Source of the DNA: an uncultured Oscillospiraceae bacterium
Lineage (GTDB): Bacteria; Bacillota; Clostridia; Oscillospirales; Acutalibacteraceae
Assembly: GCA_900546895.1 (NCBI GenBank)
Contig: UREO01000218.1
Location: 1 to 5,305, forward strand
Direction: 5' to 3'
DNA length: 5,305 bases
Shown here: piece after piece, positions 1-5,305 of the stretch
Numbering within the stretch: the first letter of the stretch is position 1
Layout of the letters: each line of letters begins with the position of its first letter
Translations under genes and position numbers: made by a program
The notes under the pieces: generated by a model
Seen by the model: the letters and a program-made list of their open reading frames with translations, nothing else
The model's database searches: none
Told to the model about the DNA's origin: nothing

Positions 1-470
1 TTCTGGTACAGTCCACACCCAATGACAAAGTCTTTAAAAGTGTTCTGTATACACCGGACAACTGCGGGGAGGAAACCTTCGGACAGGACCAGTTTGAAGG
101 AAAAGCGCAGCGGACGGTCCGCACTTTTTTCGATTACCACACAGCGCCCTATTCCAATATGGTCATAGGCGAAATTCTTGTGCCGCAAGGGGGTTGGTCC
201 AGCTATCCTCCGCACCATCATCCTCAGCCGGAGGTATACTACTACCGCTTTCAAAAACCGCAGGGCTTCGGCGCGTGCTTTATTGGCGACGAGGTCTGCA
301 AAATCAGGGACGGCAGCTTCTGCGCCATTCCCGGAGGGTTGACCCATCCGCAAGTGAACGCGCCCGGCTATCCTATATATTATGTATGGATGATCCGCCA
401 TTTTGACGGTGACCCATGGACGGACCGTATTTTCGACCCGGCGCACACATGGCTGCTGGAGGAAGCGTAG
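1..470 (+). CDS. iolB: 5-deoxy-glucuronate isomerase-type protein (IolB/KduI family), C-terminal part
   Basis: The reading frame is open from base 3 to the TAG at 468-470, giving 155 residues with no start in the window, so the 5' part lies outside. IolB proteins are about 270 residues, so a bit more than half is visible. The frame contains the IolB hallmark GGWSSYPPHHHPQPEVYYYRF region (partial residues 63-83, shown here only in part by key residues), then QGFG, then HPQVNAPGYP. The cupin metal ligands are likely H71, H73, E77 and H115 of the partial protein. IolB converts 5-deoxy-glucuronate to 2-deoxy-5-keto-gluconate in myo-inositol breakdown; its family relative KduI isomerises 5-keto-4-deoxyuronate. 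The sequence resembles IolB (WSSYPPH, APGY) rather than KduI. Because the neighbours are uronate genes and not iol genes, the true substrate is open. A cytosolic enzyme is expected. Family assignment is firm, exact reaction less so. Confidence 0.85.
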   Translation, partial: LVQSTPNDKVFKSVLYTPDNCGEETFGQDQFEGKAQRTVRTFFDYHTAPYSNMVIGEILVPQGGWSSYPPHHHPQPEVYYYRFQKPQGFGACFIGDEVCKIRDGSFCAIPGGLTHPQVNAPGYPIYYVWMIRHFDGDPWTDRIFDPAHTWLLEEA

Positions 471-484
471 CTTTCAAAACGGAG

Positions 485-507
485 GCTATTGGAAAATAGC
501 TTTTCTG
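485..507 (+). terminator. Weak terminator-like hairpin after iolB
   Basis: GCTATT (485-490), loop GGAA, AATAGC (495-500), then TTTTCTGT. The 6-bp stem can grow outward only through G-T and A-T pairs, so it is AT-rich and weak. It starts 15 bases after the iolB stop, which is where an intrinsic terminator would be expected. The larger hairpin at 580-658 may be the real or backup terminator. Confidence 0.4.
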
Positions 508-579
508 TCCGCATTTCAGTTTCTTCATTCATGATGCCCTTTTCTTTAGTCATATACATATCTCCTACCCATCTCCTCC

Positions 580-658
580 GGTCATTGCGGGTATTCTCCA
601 ATCGTCTTGCGGTTCATCAGGAATAACAAGGCCGTTCCCGGAGAATCCCGCAATGGCC
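580..658 (+). other. Long imperfect hairpin in the iolB-mcp spacer (terminator or structured RNA)
   Basis: Bases 580-599 pair with 640-658: 19 pairs including one G-T pair (582/656), broken only by a single bulged T at 592. Inside the 40-base loop a second stem forms, GTCTTG (604-609) with CAAGGC (627-632). The 3' side is followed by the T-rich run CTTTCTGTTTT (659-669). This fits a second, stronger terminator for iolB or a structured leader upstream of the chemoreceptor gene; a small palindromic repeat is a third possibility. The rest of the gene-free stretch 471-789 holds the weak hairpin at 485-507 and no promoter that I can defend: TTGTAA at 688-693 has no good -10 partner, and I see no sigma-D/FliA-type motif. 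Confidence 0.6.
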
Positions 659-789
659 CTTTCTGTTTTGAGCGAAAGGATAAATCTTTGTAATTGCCTT
701 TTATTTCTATCTGTTCTATTCCGCAGCGATGATGGCGGACATCGACCCTTGCTTCGCAGCATCAAAATTATCTGAAAAGAGATGCAATC

Positions 790-2544
790 ATGTTCAAAAA
801 TATAAAAATAGGCAATCAATTAATATTGACCTTTGTATTGGTAACAGTGATTTCCAGCACTGCGGGAGTAGCAGGGCTTGTCAGAATGACGGATATGAAT
901 ACCCGATACAGCGGCGCTTTGATCAACTACGGGTTTGCTCAGGGGGATATCGGCCTTTTTAATACGGAATTCAACGACAGCAGAACCATTATCAATTCCG
1001 TGATCTCTTCGACCGACACCGGTACTCGGAATATTTATCTGAATCAGCTTTCCGACTCGATTCAGAAGATGGATGCCTATTTCTCAAACATGGGAAAAAG
1101 GATGACAAACGAAAAAGAGAAGGGGTATTATCATAACATTAAAGATAATTTAGAACAGTATAAAACGGTGAGCAGCCAGGTGATAGAATTTGCCAAGCAA
1201 GACAAAACAAGGGAGGCCCAGACTCTTTTAAAGTCCCGGGGGGAGACGCTGTCTGAAAATATTAAGACCGCGACCAGCGCGCTGATCAATGAAAAAACGG
1301 TGTCCGGAAACCGGATTGCCGCGGACCTCTCGTCAAAGGGTGCGGCGACCACAGGGAGCATCCTAGCCGGCATTCTTGTTTCTCTGGCCATTTCCACAGT
1401 CATTGCGCTGCGTATCTCACGCAGCATTGGCAGACCGGTAAAAAAGATGGTGGAGGCTGCGCAAAGATTGGCGCAGGGTGATCTGAGCGTGCAGGTCAGC
1501 GTGGATTCCGGCAATGAAATAGGACAGCTTGCCGCTTCTTTTTCCGAAACGATCGAATCCATTCGAATGTATATTACGGACATATCGGCCAACCTTGCGA
1601 AAATGGCGGAAGGGGACCTGAACATTTTCTGCTCTGTGGAATATAAAGGGGACTTTATCGCGCTTCAGAATTCGATCTTTCACATCGACCAGTCTTTTCA
1701 CCACACGCTGTCCGAAATCAATCAGGCTTCGCAACAGGTGTTGAGCGGTTCCAACCAGGTCTCCGACGGCGCTCAGTCCATGGCGCAGGGAGCCGCCGAA
1801 CAGGCGGAAGAGGTGGAACGGCTGGCGTCGTCCGTCGCTGCAATTTCGGAACAGGTGAAAAGCAATGCCGAACACACCGCGAATGCCGGTCAGAACGTTT
1901 CCCAAGTCCGTTGCGAAATTGATTCCAGCAGCCGCCATATGAGCGAAATGATGGAAGCAATCTCGCAGATCAGCAATTCGTCGAGTCAAATCGGAAAAAT
2001 CATCCGGGTCATTGACGATATCGCTTTCCAGACCAATATTCTTGCATTGAACGCCGCGGTCGAGGCCGCAAGGGCAGGCGCCGCGGGAAAGGGCTTTGCC
2101 GTAGTTGCCGACGAGGTGAGAAATCTGGCGGGCAAGAGCGCAGAGGCGGCAAAAAACATTACTTCCCTGATAGAAAAGTCGGTTCAGCAGATTGAAAACG
2201 GAACCGTGATCGCGAATCAGACGGCGGAATCGCTGTTTCAGGTGGTCAATGCAACAAATGTTGTTTTTGACGCAGTTGAGAAAATATCGCAGGCATCCAG
2301 TTACCAGTCGGATGCGGTCGGCCGGATCAAAAGGGGAATTGATAACATTTCCAACGTCGTGCAGACAAATTCCGCGACAGCGGAAGAAAGCGCGGCGGCC
2401 AGCGAGGAGCTATCCGGACAGGCAAGGGAGCTTAAAAAGCTTGTGGACCGTTTCCGTTTGATTGAAGCCAGTTCCGCTGCCGCGGATCGCCCCGGCGTAG
2501 GGCTGGCCAATCAGAAAGCAAATTTCCCCGGCTTGTCAGCATGA
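790..2544 (+). CDS. Methyl-accepting chemotaxis protein (transmembrane chemoreceptor)
   Basis: 584 residues. It is an inner-membrane receptor that senses a ligand outside the cell and controls CheA/CheW inside. Domains in order: short basic N-terminus (MFKNIKIGN); membrane segment about 10-31; extracellular helical sensor about 32-186, of the four-helix-bundle (4HB_MCP) type by length and pattern; second membrane segment about 187-208; HAMP about 209-262; a second HAMP-like unit about 263-310 (AEGDLN... then YKGDFIALQNSI); then the long coiled-coil signalling domain. The highly conserved hairpin tip is at about 408-445 (DDIAFQTNILALNAAVEAARAG, key residues only, to FAVVADEVRNLA). No CheR-docking pentapeptide (NWETF type) is seen at the C-terminus. 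The start is the ATG preceded by a weak AAGAGA-like site; MFKNIKIG is a usual receptor N-terminus. The ligand cannot be read from the sequence; the neighbouring genes make a sugar acid a reasonable guess. Confidence 0.96.
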   Translation: MFKNIKIGNQLILTFVLVTVISSTAGVAGLVRMTDMNTRYSGALINYGFAQGDIGLFNTEFNDSRTIINSVISSTDTGTRNIYLNQLSDSIQKMDAYFSNMGKRMTNEKEKGYYHNIKDNLEQYKTVSSQVIEFAKQDKTREAQTLLKSRGETLSENIKTATSALINEKTVSGNRIAADLSSKGAATTGSILAGILVSLAISTVIALRISRSIGRPVKKMVEAAQRLAQGDLSVQVSVDSGNEIGQLAASFSETIESIRMYITDISANLAKMAEGDLNIFCSVEYKGDFIALQNSIFHIDQSFHHTLSEINQASQQVLSGSNQVSDGAQSMAQGAAEQAEEVERLASSVAAISEQVKSNAEHTANAGQNVSQVRCEIDSSSRHMSEMMEAISQISNSSSQIGKIIRVIDDIAFQTNILALNAAVEAARAGAAGKGFAVVADEVRNLAGKSAEAAKNITSLIEKSVQQIENGTVIANQTAESLFQVVNATNVVFDAVEKISQASSYQSDAVGRIKRGIDNISNVVQTNSATAEESAAASEELSGQARELKKLVDRFRLIEASSAAADRPGVGLANQKANFPGLSA

Positions 2545-2549
2545 AAGAA

Positions 2550-3233
2550 TTAAATAGTGGAATCCACAATGTTGGGCGCAAACAATTTCAGCTGATTGAT
2601 TTTGCTGTTCCGGATATGCTCACGCATAAAAGACTCCGCGGCATTACAATCGTGTCCTTCGATGGATTCAAATATCTGAGTGTGCAGCTTATGGGAATTC
2701 ATAATGCCGGCGGCGTTTTTATCGATCAGTCTGGTGATTCGGAGCACCTGGCTCTGAAGGTTTTTCCAGGTCGCTAAAAGAATATCGTTATTGGCGCTTT
2801 TTATAATGCATTCGTGAAAATTGTAATCCGCAGCGAAAAGATCGTTATGATTATTCACTTCCAGATTCCGTTCCATTACCAGAAGGTAGTCGTGGAGCTC
2901 TTTTATCCCGGTTTCGGAAATCCGCTGTGCGCTCAGCCGTGCGGCCAGCCCCTCCAGATATTCGCGAACCTCATAGACGCATGCAATATTTTCGTAAGTG
3001 ATCGTGGAAACTACGCTTCCCTTATTGGTAAGGTTTGTGGCCAGGCCTTCGGAAACCAACTGCTGGATGGCCTCTCTTACCGGAGTCCGGCTGACGTTCA
3101 GCGCATTGCAGATCTGTCTTTCAACCAGCACGGTACCCGGCTCCAGGTGATTGAAAATGATCTCCTGTTTTAAATATTCATAAATTTGCTTCTTTTTTGA
3201 TTGTTCTGCTGAATTGATTTGCATGATATTCAT
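2550..3233 (-). CDS. GntR-family (FadR/FCD subfamily) transcriptional regulator
   Basis: 227 residues, a usual FCD length. The N-terminal winged helix-turn-helix spans about 12-78, with GTVLVERQICNALNVSRTPV (33-52) followed by REAIQQLVSEGL, the classic GntR recognition region. The all-helical FCD ligand domain spans about 83-210. Its metal/ligand set appears complete: D136, H140, H184 and H206. FCD regulators of this kind often bind sugar acids or other carboxylates. The ATG at 3233 is preceded by AGGGG (3244-3240) at 6 bases; an in-frame ATG at codon 4 lacks such a site. The gene is divergent from kduD-eda and shares its control region. Both presumed promoters carry the same operator-like repeat just downstream of the -10 box, so it probably represses kduD-eda and itself. 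It ends 5 bases from the convergent chemoreceptor gene. A UxuR/ExuR/KdgR-like role is inferred from the operator core and the genes next to it. Confidence 0.93.
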   Translation of the reverse strand: MNIMQINSAEQSKKKQIYEYLKQEIIFNHLEPGTVLVERQICNALNVSRTPVREAIQQLVSEGLATNLTNKGSVVSTITYENIACVYEVREYLEGLAARLSAQRISETGIKELHDYLLVMERNLEVNNHNDLFAADYNFHECIIKSANNDILLATWKNLQSQVLRITRLIDKNAAGIMNSHKLHTQIFESIEGHDCNAAESFMREHIRNSKINQLKLFAPNIVDSTI

Positions 3234-3284
3234 TGTGATCCCCTGTTTTTCTAATTTTTTATTTCAAAAGTAAATCCCATCTCT

Positions 3285-3386
3285 TACAGCATTTCCAGTT
3301 GATTCTGCAACAAGTTTGCGTTTCTCCCCCGCCGAAGACGGGGGAGAAACGTGTTTTGTCACGCAAACTGAAATGGAATCGCTGTA
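3285..3386. repeat. Nested palindromic element of about 100 bp
   Basis: The core is a perfect 13-bp inverted repeat, CGTTTCTCCCCCG (3319-3331) and CGGGGGAGAAACG (3339-3351), with a 7-base loop. Outside it AGTTTGCG (3313-3320) matches CGCAAACT (3362-3369), and further out TACAGCATTTCCA (3285-3297) matches the complement of TGGAATCGCTGTA (3374-3386) at 11 of 13 positions. The arms are unequal, with extra bases on each side. The element lies within the presumed 5' leader of the regulator mRNA. On the + strand the core is followed by TGTTTTGTC, so it could stop transcription arriving from the chemoreceptor side. No flanking target duplication is obvious and no protein is encoded. A MITE- or REP-like repeat is possible, but copy number in the genome is unknown. 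Confidence 0.7.
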
Positions 3387-3462
3387 GGAATTACATTCTG
3401 ACATGTTTAGTCTGAAAAATTGTGCTCTGTTTTGCTGCTGTCAAAGTCATAACATAAAACAT

Positions 3463-3491
3463 ATACCAAGTGAATATCTGTGGTATTCCTT
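3463..3491. promoter_or_regulatory. Operator-like repeat, copy 1 (regulator promoter)
   Basis: ATACCA (3463-3468), 12 bases, TGGTAT (3481-3486) is a perfect inverted repeat. The 29 bases from 3463 agree with 3650-3678 at 24 positions, with no gap. It begins just downstream of the expected start point (about 3492) of the minus-strand promoter, a position suited to repression. The likely binder is the FCD regulator encoded immediately to the left, which would make this autoregulation. Confidence 0.68.
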
Positions 3492-3498
3492 TTGATTT

Positions 3499-3527
3499 AT
3501 CATATCATAATTATAAAAAAAGGTCAA
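3499..3527 (-). promoter_or_regulatory. Sigma-A-type promoter of the regulator gene
   Basis: Read on the minus strand: TTGACC (3527-3522), 17 bases, TATGAT (3504-3499). Both boxes differ from consensus by one base each at optimal spacing. Transcription would begin near 3492 and give a leader of about 260 bases before the ATG at 3233, which carries the large palindrome. Confidence 0.7.
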
Positions 3528-3608
3528 AGAGTTATTTTGAAAAAATTGTCAGATTTGTGTAATTTAGCCGATGGAAACAGTATAATTGCACAAATTTTTT
3601 AAAAAGTA

Positions 3609-3637
3609 TTGAAATAAACAGGCCTACATGCTATGAT
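3609..3637 (+). promoter_or_regulatory. Sigma-A-type promoter of the kduD-eda operon
   Basis: TTGAAA (3609-3614), 17 bases, TATGAT (3632-3637), with an extended -10 TG one base upstream (3629-3630). The expected start is near 3644, giving a leader of about 177 bases before kduD. The operator copy 2 begins at the start point. GCTATGATAGC (3630-3640) is also a small inverted repeat over the -10 box. Confidence 0.75.
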
Positions 3638-3644
3638 AGCGTTG

Positions 3645-3678
3645 TTGGTATACCAAATGAATATTATTGGAATTCCTT
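3645..3678. promoter_or_regulatory. Operator-like site, copy 2, with UxuR/ExuR-type core
   Basis: TTGGTATACCAA (3645-3656) is a perfect 12-bp palindrome matching the core known for UxuR/ExuR hexuronate repressors, which are FCD-type GntR proteins. It overlaps ATACCA (3650-3655), 12 bases, TGGAAT (3668-3673), the same arrangement as copy 1 with one arm change. The site sits at about +1 to +35 of the kduD promoter, where a bound protein would block transcription. Assignment to the neighbouring regulator is inference. Confidence 0.75.
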
Positions 3679-3706
3679 AGGCGCTATGTTAGTATTCAAT
3701 AATTAA

Positions 3707-3781
3707 GGGGGCTCCTTCTCGAAGCAAACTGTTTTACCTGACGGAAATAGCCCCGGCTGAAGGCCGGGGAAAGGGTAAAAC
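3707..3781 (+). promoter_or_regulatory. Strongly folded kduD leader RNA
   Basis: An outer 8-bp perfect stem, GTTTTACC (3731-3738) with GGTAAAAC (3774-3781), encloses a 7-bp GC stem, CCCCGGC (3751-3757) with GCCGGGG (3763-3769). Upstream, GGGGCT (3708-3713) can pair instead with AGCCCC (3749-3754), which would break the inner stem. No T-run follows, so it is not an ordinary terminator, and it ends 25 bases before the kduD ribosome binding site. It fits no riboswitch class I recognise. It may influence mRNA stability or translation, or bind a ligand or protein. Confidence 0.5.
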
Positions 3782-3805
3782 CCATTCGATGTTGAAGCGA
3801 CTGAT

Positions 3806-3823
3806 AAAGGAGGAAGCAGTTTG
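3806..3823 (+). promoter_or_regulatory. Ribosome binding site that fixes the TTG start of kduD
   Basis: AAAGGAGG (3806-3813) is a near-perfect anti-16S match and stands 7 bases before TTG at 3821. No in-frame ATG lies nearby; the ATG at 3789 is in another frame. This decides in favour of the TTG start. Confidence 0.88.
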
Positions 3824-4576
3824 GATTTATTTGATCTGCACGGTAAAAAAGCGATTGTTACGGGTGCGGCTGCGGGACTGGGCCAGAAAATTGCACAGGG
3901 TCTTGCCGAAGCCGGAGCGGCGGTTGCCATTATGGACAGAATCGACGAAACGGAAAAGATCGCCGCTGCCATGTCGGCGGACGGGCTTACATTTTACGGA
4001 GTGCAGGCGGATCTGATGGATCGGGAGGGCCTGAAACGCGGATTCGGCAGCGCTGTCCAGAAGCTCGGCGGCCTTGACATCCTGGTGAATAATGCGGGGA
4101 TGCAGGTCCGCGGCCCTGCGGAAGAAATCCCGCTGGACAAATGGGACCGCCTGATTGAATTGAACATTACGGCAGTATTTGAAATGAGCCAGCTGGCAGC
4201 GAAAGCAATGATCCCAAACGGAACGGGAAAAATTATCAACGTCGCTTCCATGCTCAGCTTTTTCGGCGGTTACACCTGCTCGCCTTACGCCGCTTCAAAA
4301 GGGGCGGTGGCACAGCTCACCAAAGCGTTTTCCAACGAATGGGCGTCAAAGGGAATCAATGTGAACGCCATTGCTCCCGGCTACATGGATACCGCTCTGA
4401 ATACCGCCATTATCAACGACCCGGTCCGCAATCATGAAATTACGCTGCGTATTCCCGCCGGGCGCTGGGGCATCCCGGACGACTTAAAAGGAACCGTTGT
4501 TTTTCTGGCTTCCCGGGCCTCCGATTACGTGACCGGCGCAGTAATCCCCATTGACGGCGGGTACCTTTCCAGATAA
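3821..4576 (+). CDS. kduD: 2-dehydro-3-deoxy-D-gluconate 5-dehydrogenase (short-chain dehydrogenase, KduD)
   Basis: 251 residues, matching KduD length (E. coli 253). It is a cytosolic classical SDR that reduces 2,5-diketo-3-deoxygluconate to 2-keto-3-deoxygluconate (KDG) in breakdown of unsaturated uronates from pectin and related polymers. Visible motifs: TGAAAGLG (14-21) for the nucleotide; D39 after strand 2, which favours NAD(H); NNAG (90-93); catalytic N115, S143, Y156 and K160 (YAASK). The stretches GKIINVASMLSF, NEWASKGINVNAIAPGYM, RIPAGRWG and the end ASDYV-G...DGGYL-R closely follow E. coli KduD as I recall it, which separates it from the many gluconate 5-dehydrogenases of the same fold. 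It is the first gene after the regulated promoter and is followed 30 bases later by eda. Translation begins at TTG behind an excellent ribosome site. A related SDR with a nearby sugar-acid substrate cannot be excluded. Confidence 0.9.
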   Translation: MDLFDLHGKKAIVTGAAAGLGQKIAQGLAEAGAAVAIMDRIDETEKIAAAMSADGLTFYGVQADLMDREGLKRGFGSAVQKLGGLDILVNNAGMQVRGPAEEIPLDKWDRLIELNITAVFEMSQLAAKAMIPNGTGKIINVASMLSFFGGYTCSPYAASKGAVAQLTKAFSNEWASKGINVNAIAPGYMDTALNTAIINDPVRNHEITLRIPAGRWGIPDDLKGTVVFLASRASDYVTGAVIPIDGGYLSR

Positions 4577-4606
4577 ACGCCGATCTCCGCGAAAAGGAGA
4601 ACCGAT

Positions 4607-5266
4607 ATGGACACCGCTCAAATCTTACAGGAAATCAAGAAACGAAAGCTCATCGCCATTGTCCGTGGCGTAAAGTCCGGGCAGATCGTGGAAACGGCGG
4701 GAGCGCTGGGAGCTGGAGGCATCCCCTGCCTGGAAATCGCCATCGACCAGACCAGCGGTGAAACCGTGCTGGAAACCATCCGATCCATAAAGCTTGTAAA
4801 AGAAACCTTCGAGGACCGGATTTTTCTGGGAGCCGGAACCGTGCTGACGGAGGAACAGGTGAACGCGGCGGCGGAGGCCGGCGCCGAATATATGATTTCC
4901 CCCAACACGGACGAAAAGGTTATCCGCCGGACCAAAGCGATCGGAAAGATTTCCATTCCGGGTGCCTTCACCCCTTCGGAAGCGGTAGCCGCTTACCGCG
5001 CGGGTGCGGACATTGTAAAGCTCTTCCCCGCCGGGCTGCTCGGCCCGGATTACATAAAAGCGATCAGAGGCCCTCTGGGGCACATTCCGTTTACAGCCGT
5101 AGGCGGGGTGGACCTCACAAACGCCACGCTGTTTCTGCGCGCGGGTGCGTGCGGGGTCAGCGTGGGCGGAAATCTGGTCTCTCTCAAGCACATCGCCGCC
5201 GGAGATTTCGCCTATCTTACGAAAACGGCGCAGGATTTTGTAAAGGCGATTCAGGACGTCTGTTAA
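4607..5266 (+). CDS. eda: KDPG/KHG aldolase (bifunctional 4-hydroxy-2-oxoglutarate / 2-dehydro-3-deoxy-phosphogluconate aldolase)
   Basis: 219 residues, the normal size for the class I Eda/KdgA family, a trimeric cytosolic TIM barrel. It would split 2-keto-3-deoxy-6-phosphogluconate into pyruvate and glyceraldehyde 3-phosphate. Key residues are present: IAIVRG (16-21) with R20; E43 in CLEIAI (catalytic acid/base); GAGTV (75-79); SP at 98-99; PGAFTPSE (118-125); Schiff-base K138 in VKLFPA; and the phosphate-binding AVGGV (164-168). The ATG is preceded by AAGGAG (4594-4599) at 7 bases. It lies 30 bases after kduD with no promoter or terminator between, so the two should be cotranscribed. A KDG kinase is needed between the two steps and is not in the window. 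Phospho-galactonate (KDPGal) aldolases look alike, so the sugar isomer is not certain. The 39 bases after the stop hold only a 4-bp CTGT/ACAG inverted repeat. Confidence 0.92.
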   Translation: MDTAQILQEIKKRKLIAIVRGVKSGQIVETAGALGAGGIPCLEIAIDQTSGETVLETIRSIKLVKETFEDRIFLGAGTVLTEEQVNAAAEAGAEYMISPNTDEKVIRRTKAIGKISIPGAFTPSEAVAAYRAGADIVKLFPAGLLGPDYIKAIRGPLGHIPFTAVGGVDLTNATLFLRAGACGVSVGGNLVSLKHIAAGDFAYLTKTAQDFVKAIQDVC

Positions 5267-5305
5267 TCCGCATATCGCTGTAAACCAACAGTGACCATAC
5301 AATAT

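Noticed and set aside
565..819. 84-codon minus-strand frame through the iolB-mcp spacer
   Set aside because: It is composed largely of the long hairpin arms read as codons and runs over the start of the chemoreceptor gene; no convincing ribosome site and no family resemblance.
1131..1989. Long minus-strand frames inside the chemoreceptor gene (164 and 190 codons)
   Set aside because: They are antisense shadows of a conserved, complete receptor frame, with low-complexity or basic-rich composition and no ribosome sites.
2747..2771. CCTGG...CCAGG inverted repeat as terminator of the chemoreceptor gene
   Set aside because: Only 5 pairs, with its T-run in the loop instead of after the stem, and it lies within regulator coding sequence.
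3573..3586. Catabolite-repression (cre) site
   Set aside because: TGGAAACAGTATAA misses the central CG and the final CA of the cre pattern, leaving too few matches to call.
3571..3587. TATAAT at 3582-3587 as an alternative kduD promoter
   Set aside because: The only TTG-like -35 (TTGTGT, 3556-3561) stands 20 bases away, too far; the downstream TTGAAA-17-TGCTATGAT is far better and fits the operator position.
3731..3781. Intrinsic terminator before kduD
   Set aside because: The hairpin is strong but followed by CCATTCGATG, without a T-run, so it is listed as a leader structure instead.
4625..5302. 225-codon minus-strand frame opposite eda
   Set aside because: It mirrors a clear, full-length aldolase gene in GC-rich codons; no recognisable motif.

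Overview
The window looks like a piece of chromosome from a low-to-mid GC Gram-positive anaerobe, most likely a member of the Clostridia (perhaps Oscillospirales). The signs are strong AGGAGG-type ribosome binding sites, a TTG start behind a perfect one, sigma-A-type promoters in AT-rich spacers, and the protein types. No sequence search was possible, so the taxon is an inference. The theme is sugar-acid (uronate / deoxy-ketogluconate) catabolism and its control, next to a chemoreceptor.

Left part (1-789): the 3' end of a + strand gene for an IolB-type isomerase (KduI/IolB cupin family), cut by the window edge, then a gene-free stretch of about 320 bases. That stretch has a weak terminator-like hairpin just after iolB and a long 19-bp imperfect hairpin (580-658). 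Middle (790-3233): a complete 584-residue methyl-accepting chemotaxis protein on +, convergent with a 227-residue GntR/FCD regulator on -. Only 5 bases separate their stop codons, leaving no room for a terminator between them.

Control region (3234-3820, about 590 bases, no gene): this is the richest part. From left to right it holds a nested palindrome of about 100 bp (3285-3386) inside the presumed leader of the regulator; a divergent pair of near-consensus promoters (minus: TTGACC-17-TATGAT at 3527-3499; plus: TTGAAA-17-TATGAT at 3609-3637); a 29-bp repeat, 24/29 identical, lying just downstream of the -10 box of each promoter; and a strongly folded leader before kduD. The right-hand copy contains the perfect palindrome TTGGTATACCAA, the core of the hexuronate UxuR/ExuR-type operators of the same FCD family. 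The layout predicts that the regulator controls both itself and the kduD operon, probably by repression relieved by a uronate-derived ligand.

Right part (3821-5266): kduD (2-dehydro-3-deoxy-D-gluconate 5-dehydrogenase type SDR) and eda/kdgA (KDPG/KHG-type aldolase), 30 bases apart and apparently one transcription unit. KduD makes 2-keto-3-deoxygluconate; after phosphorylation by a KDG kinase (not in this window) the aldolase would split it to pyruvate and glyceraldehyde 3-phosphate. The final 39 bases hold no gene I can support. I see no mobile element genes, RNA genes or CRISPR array.
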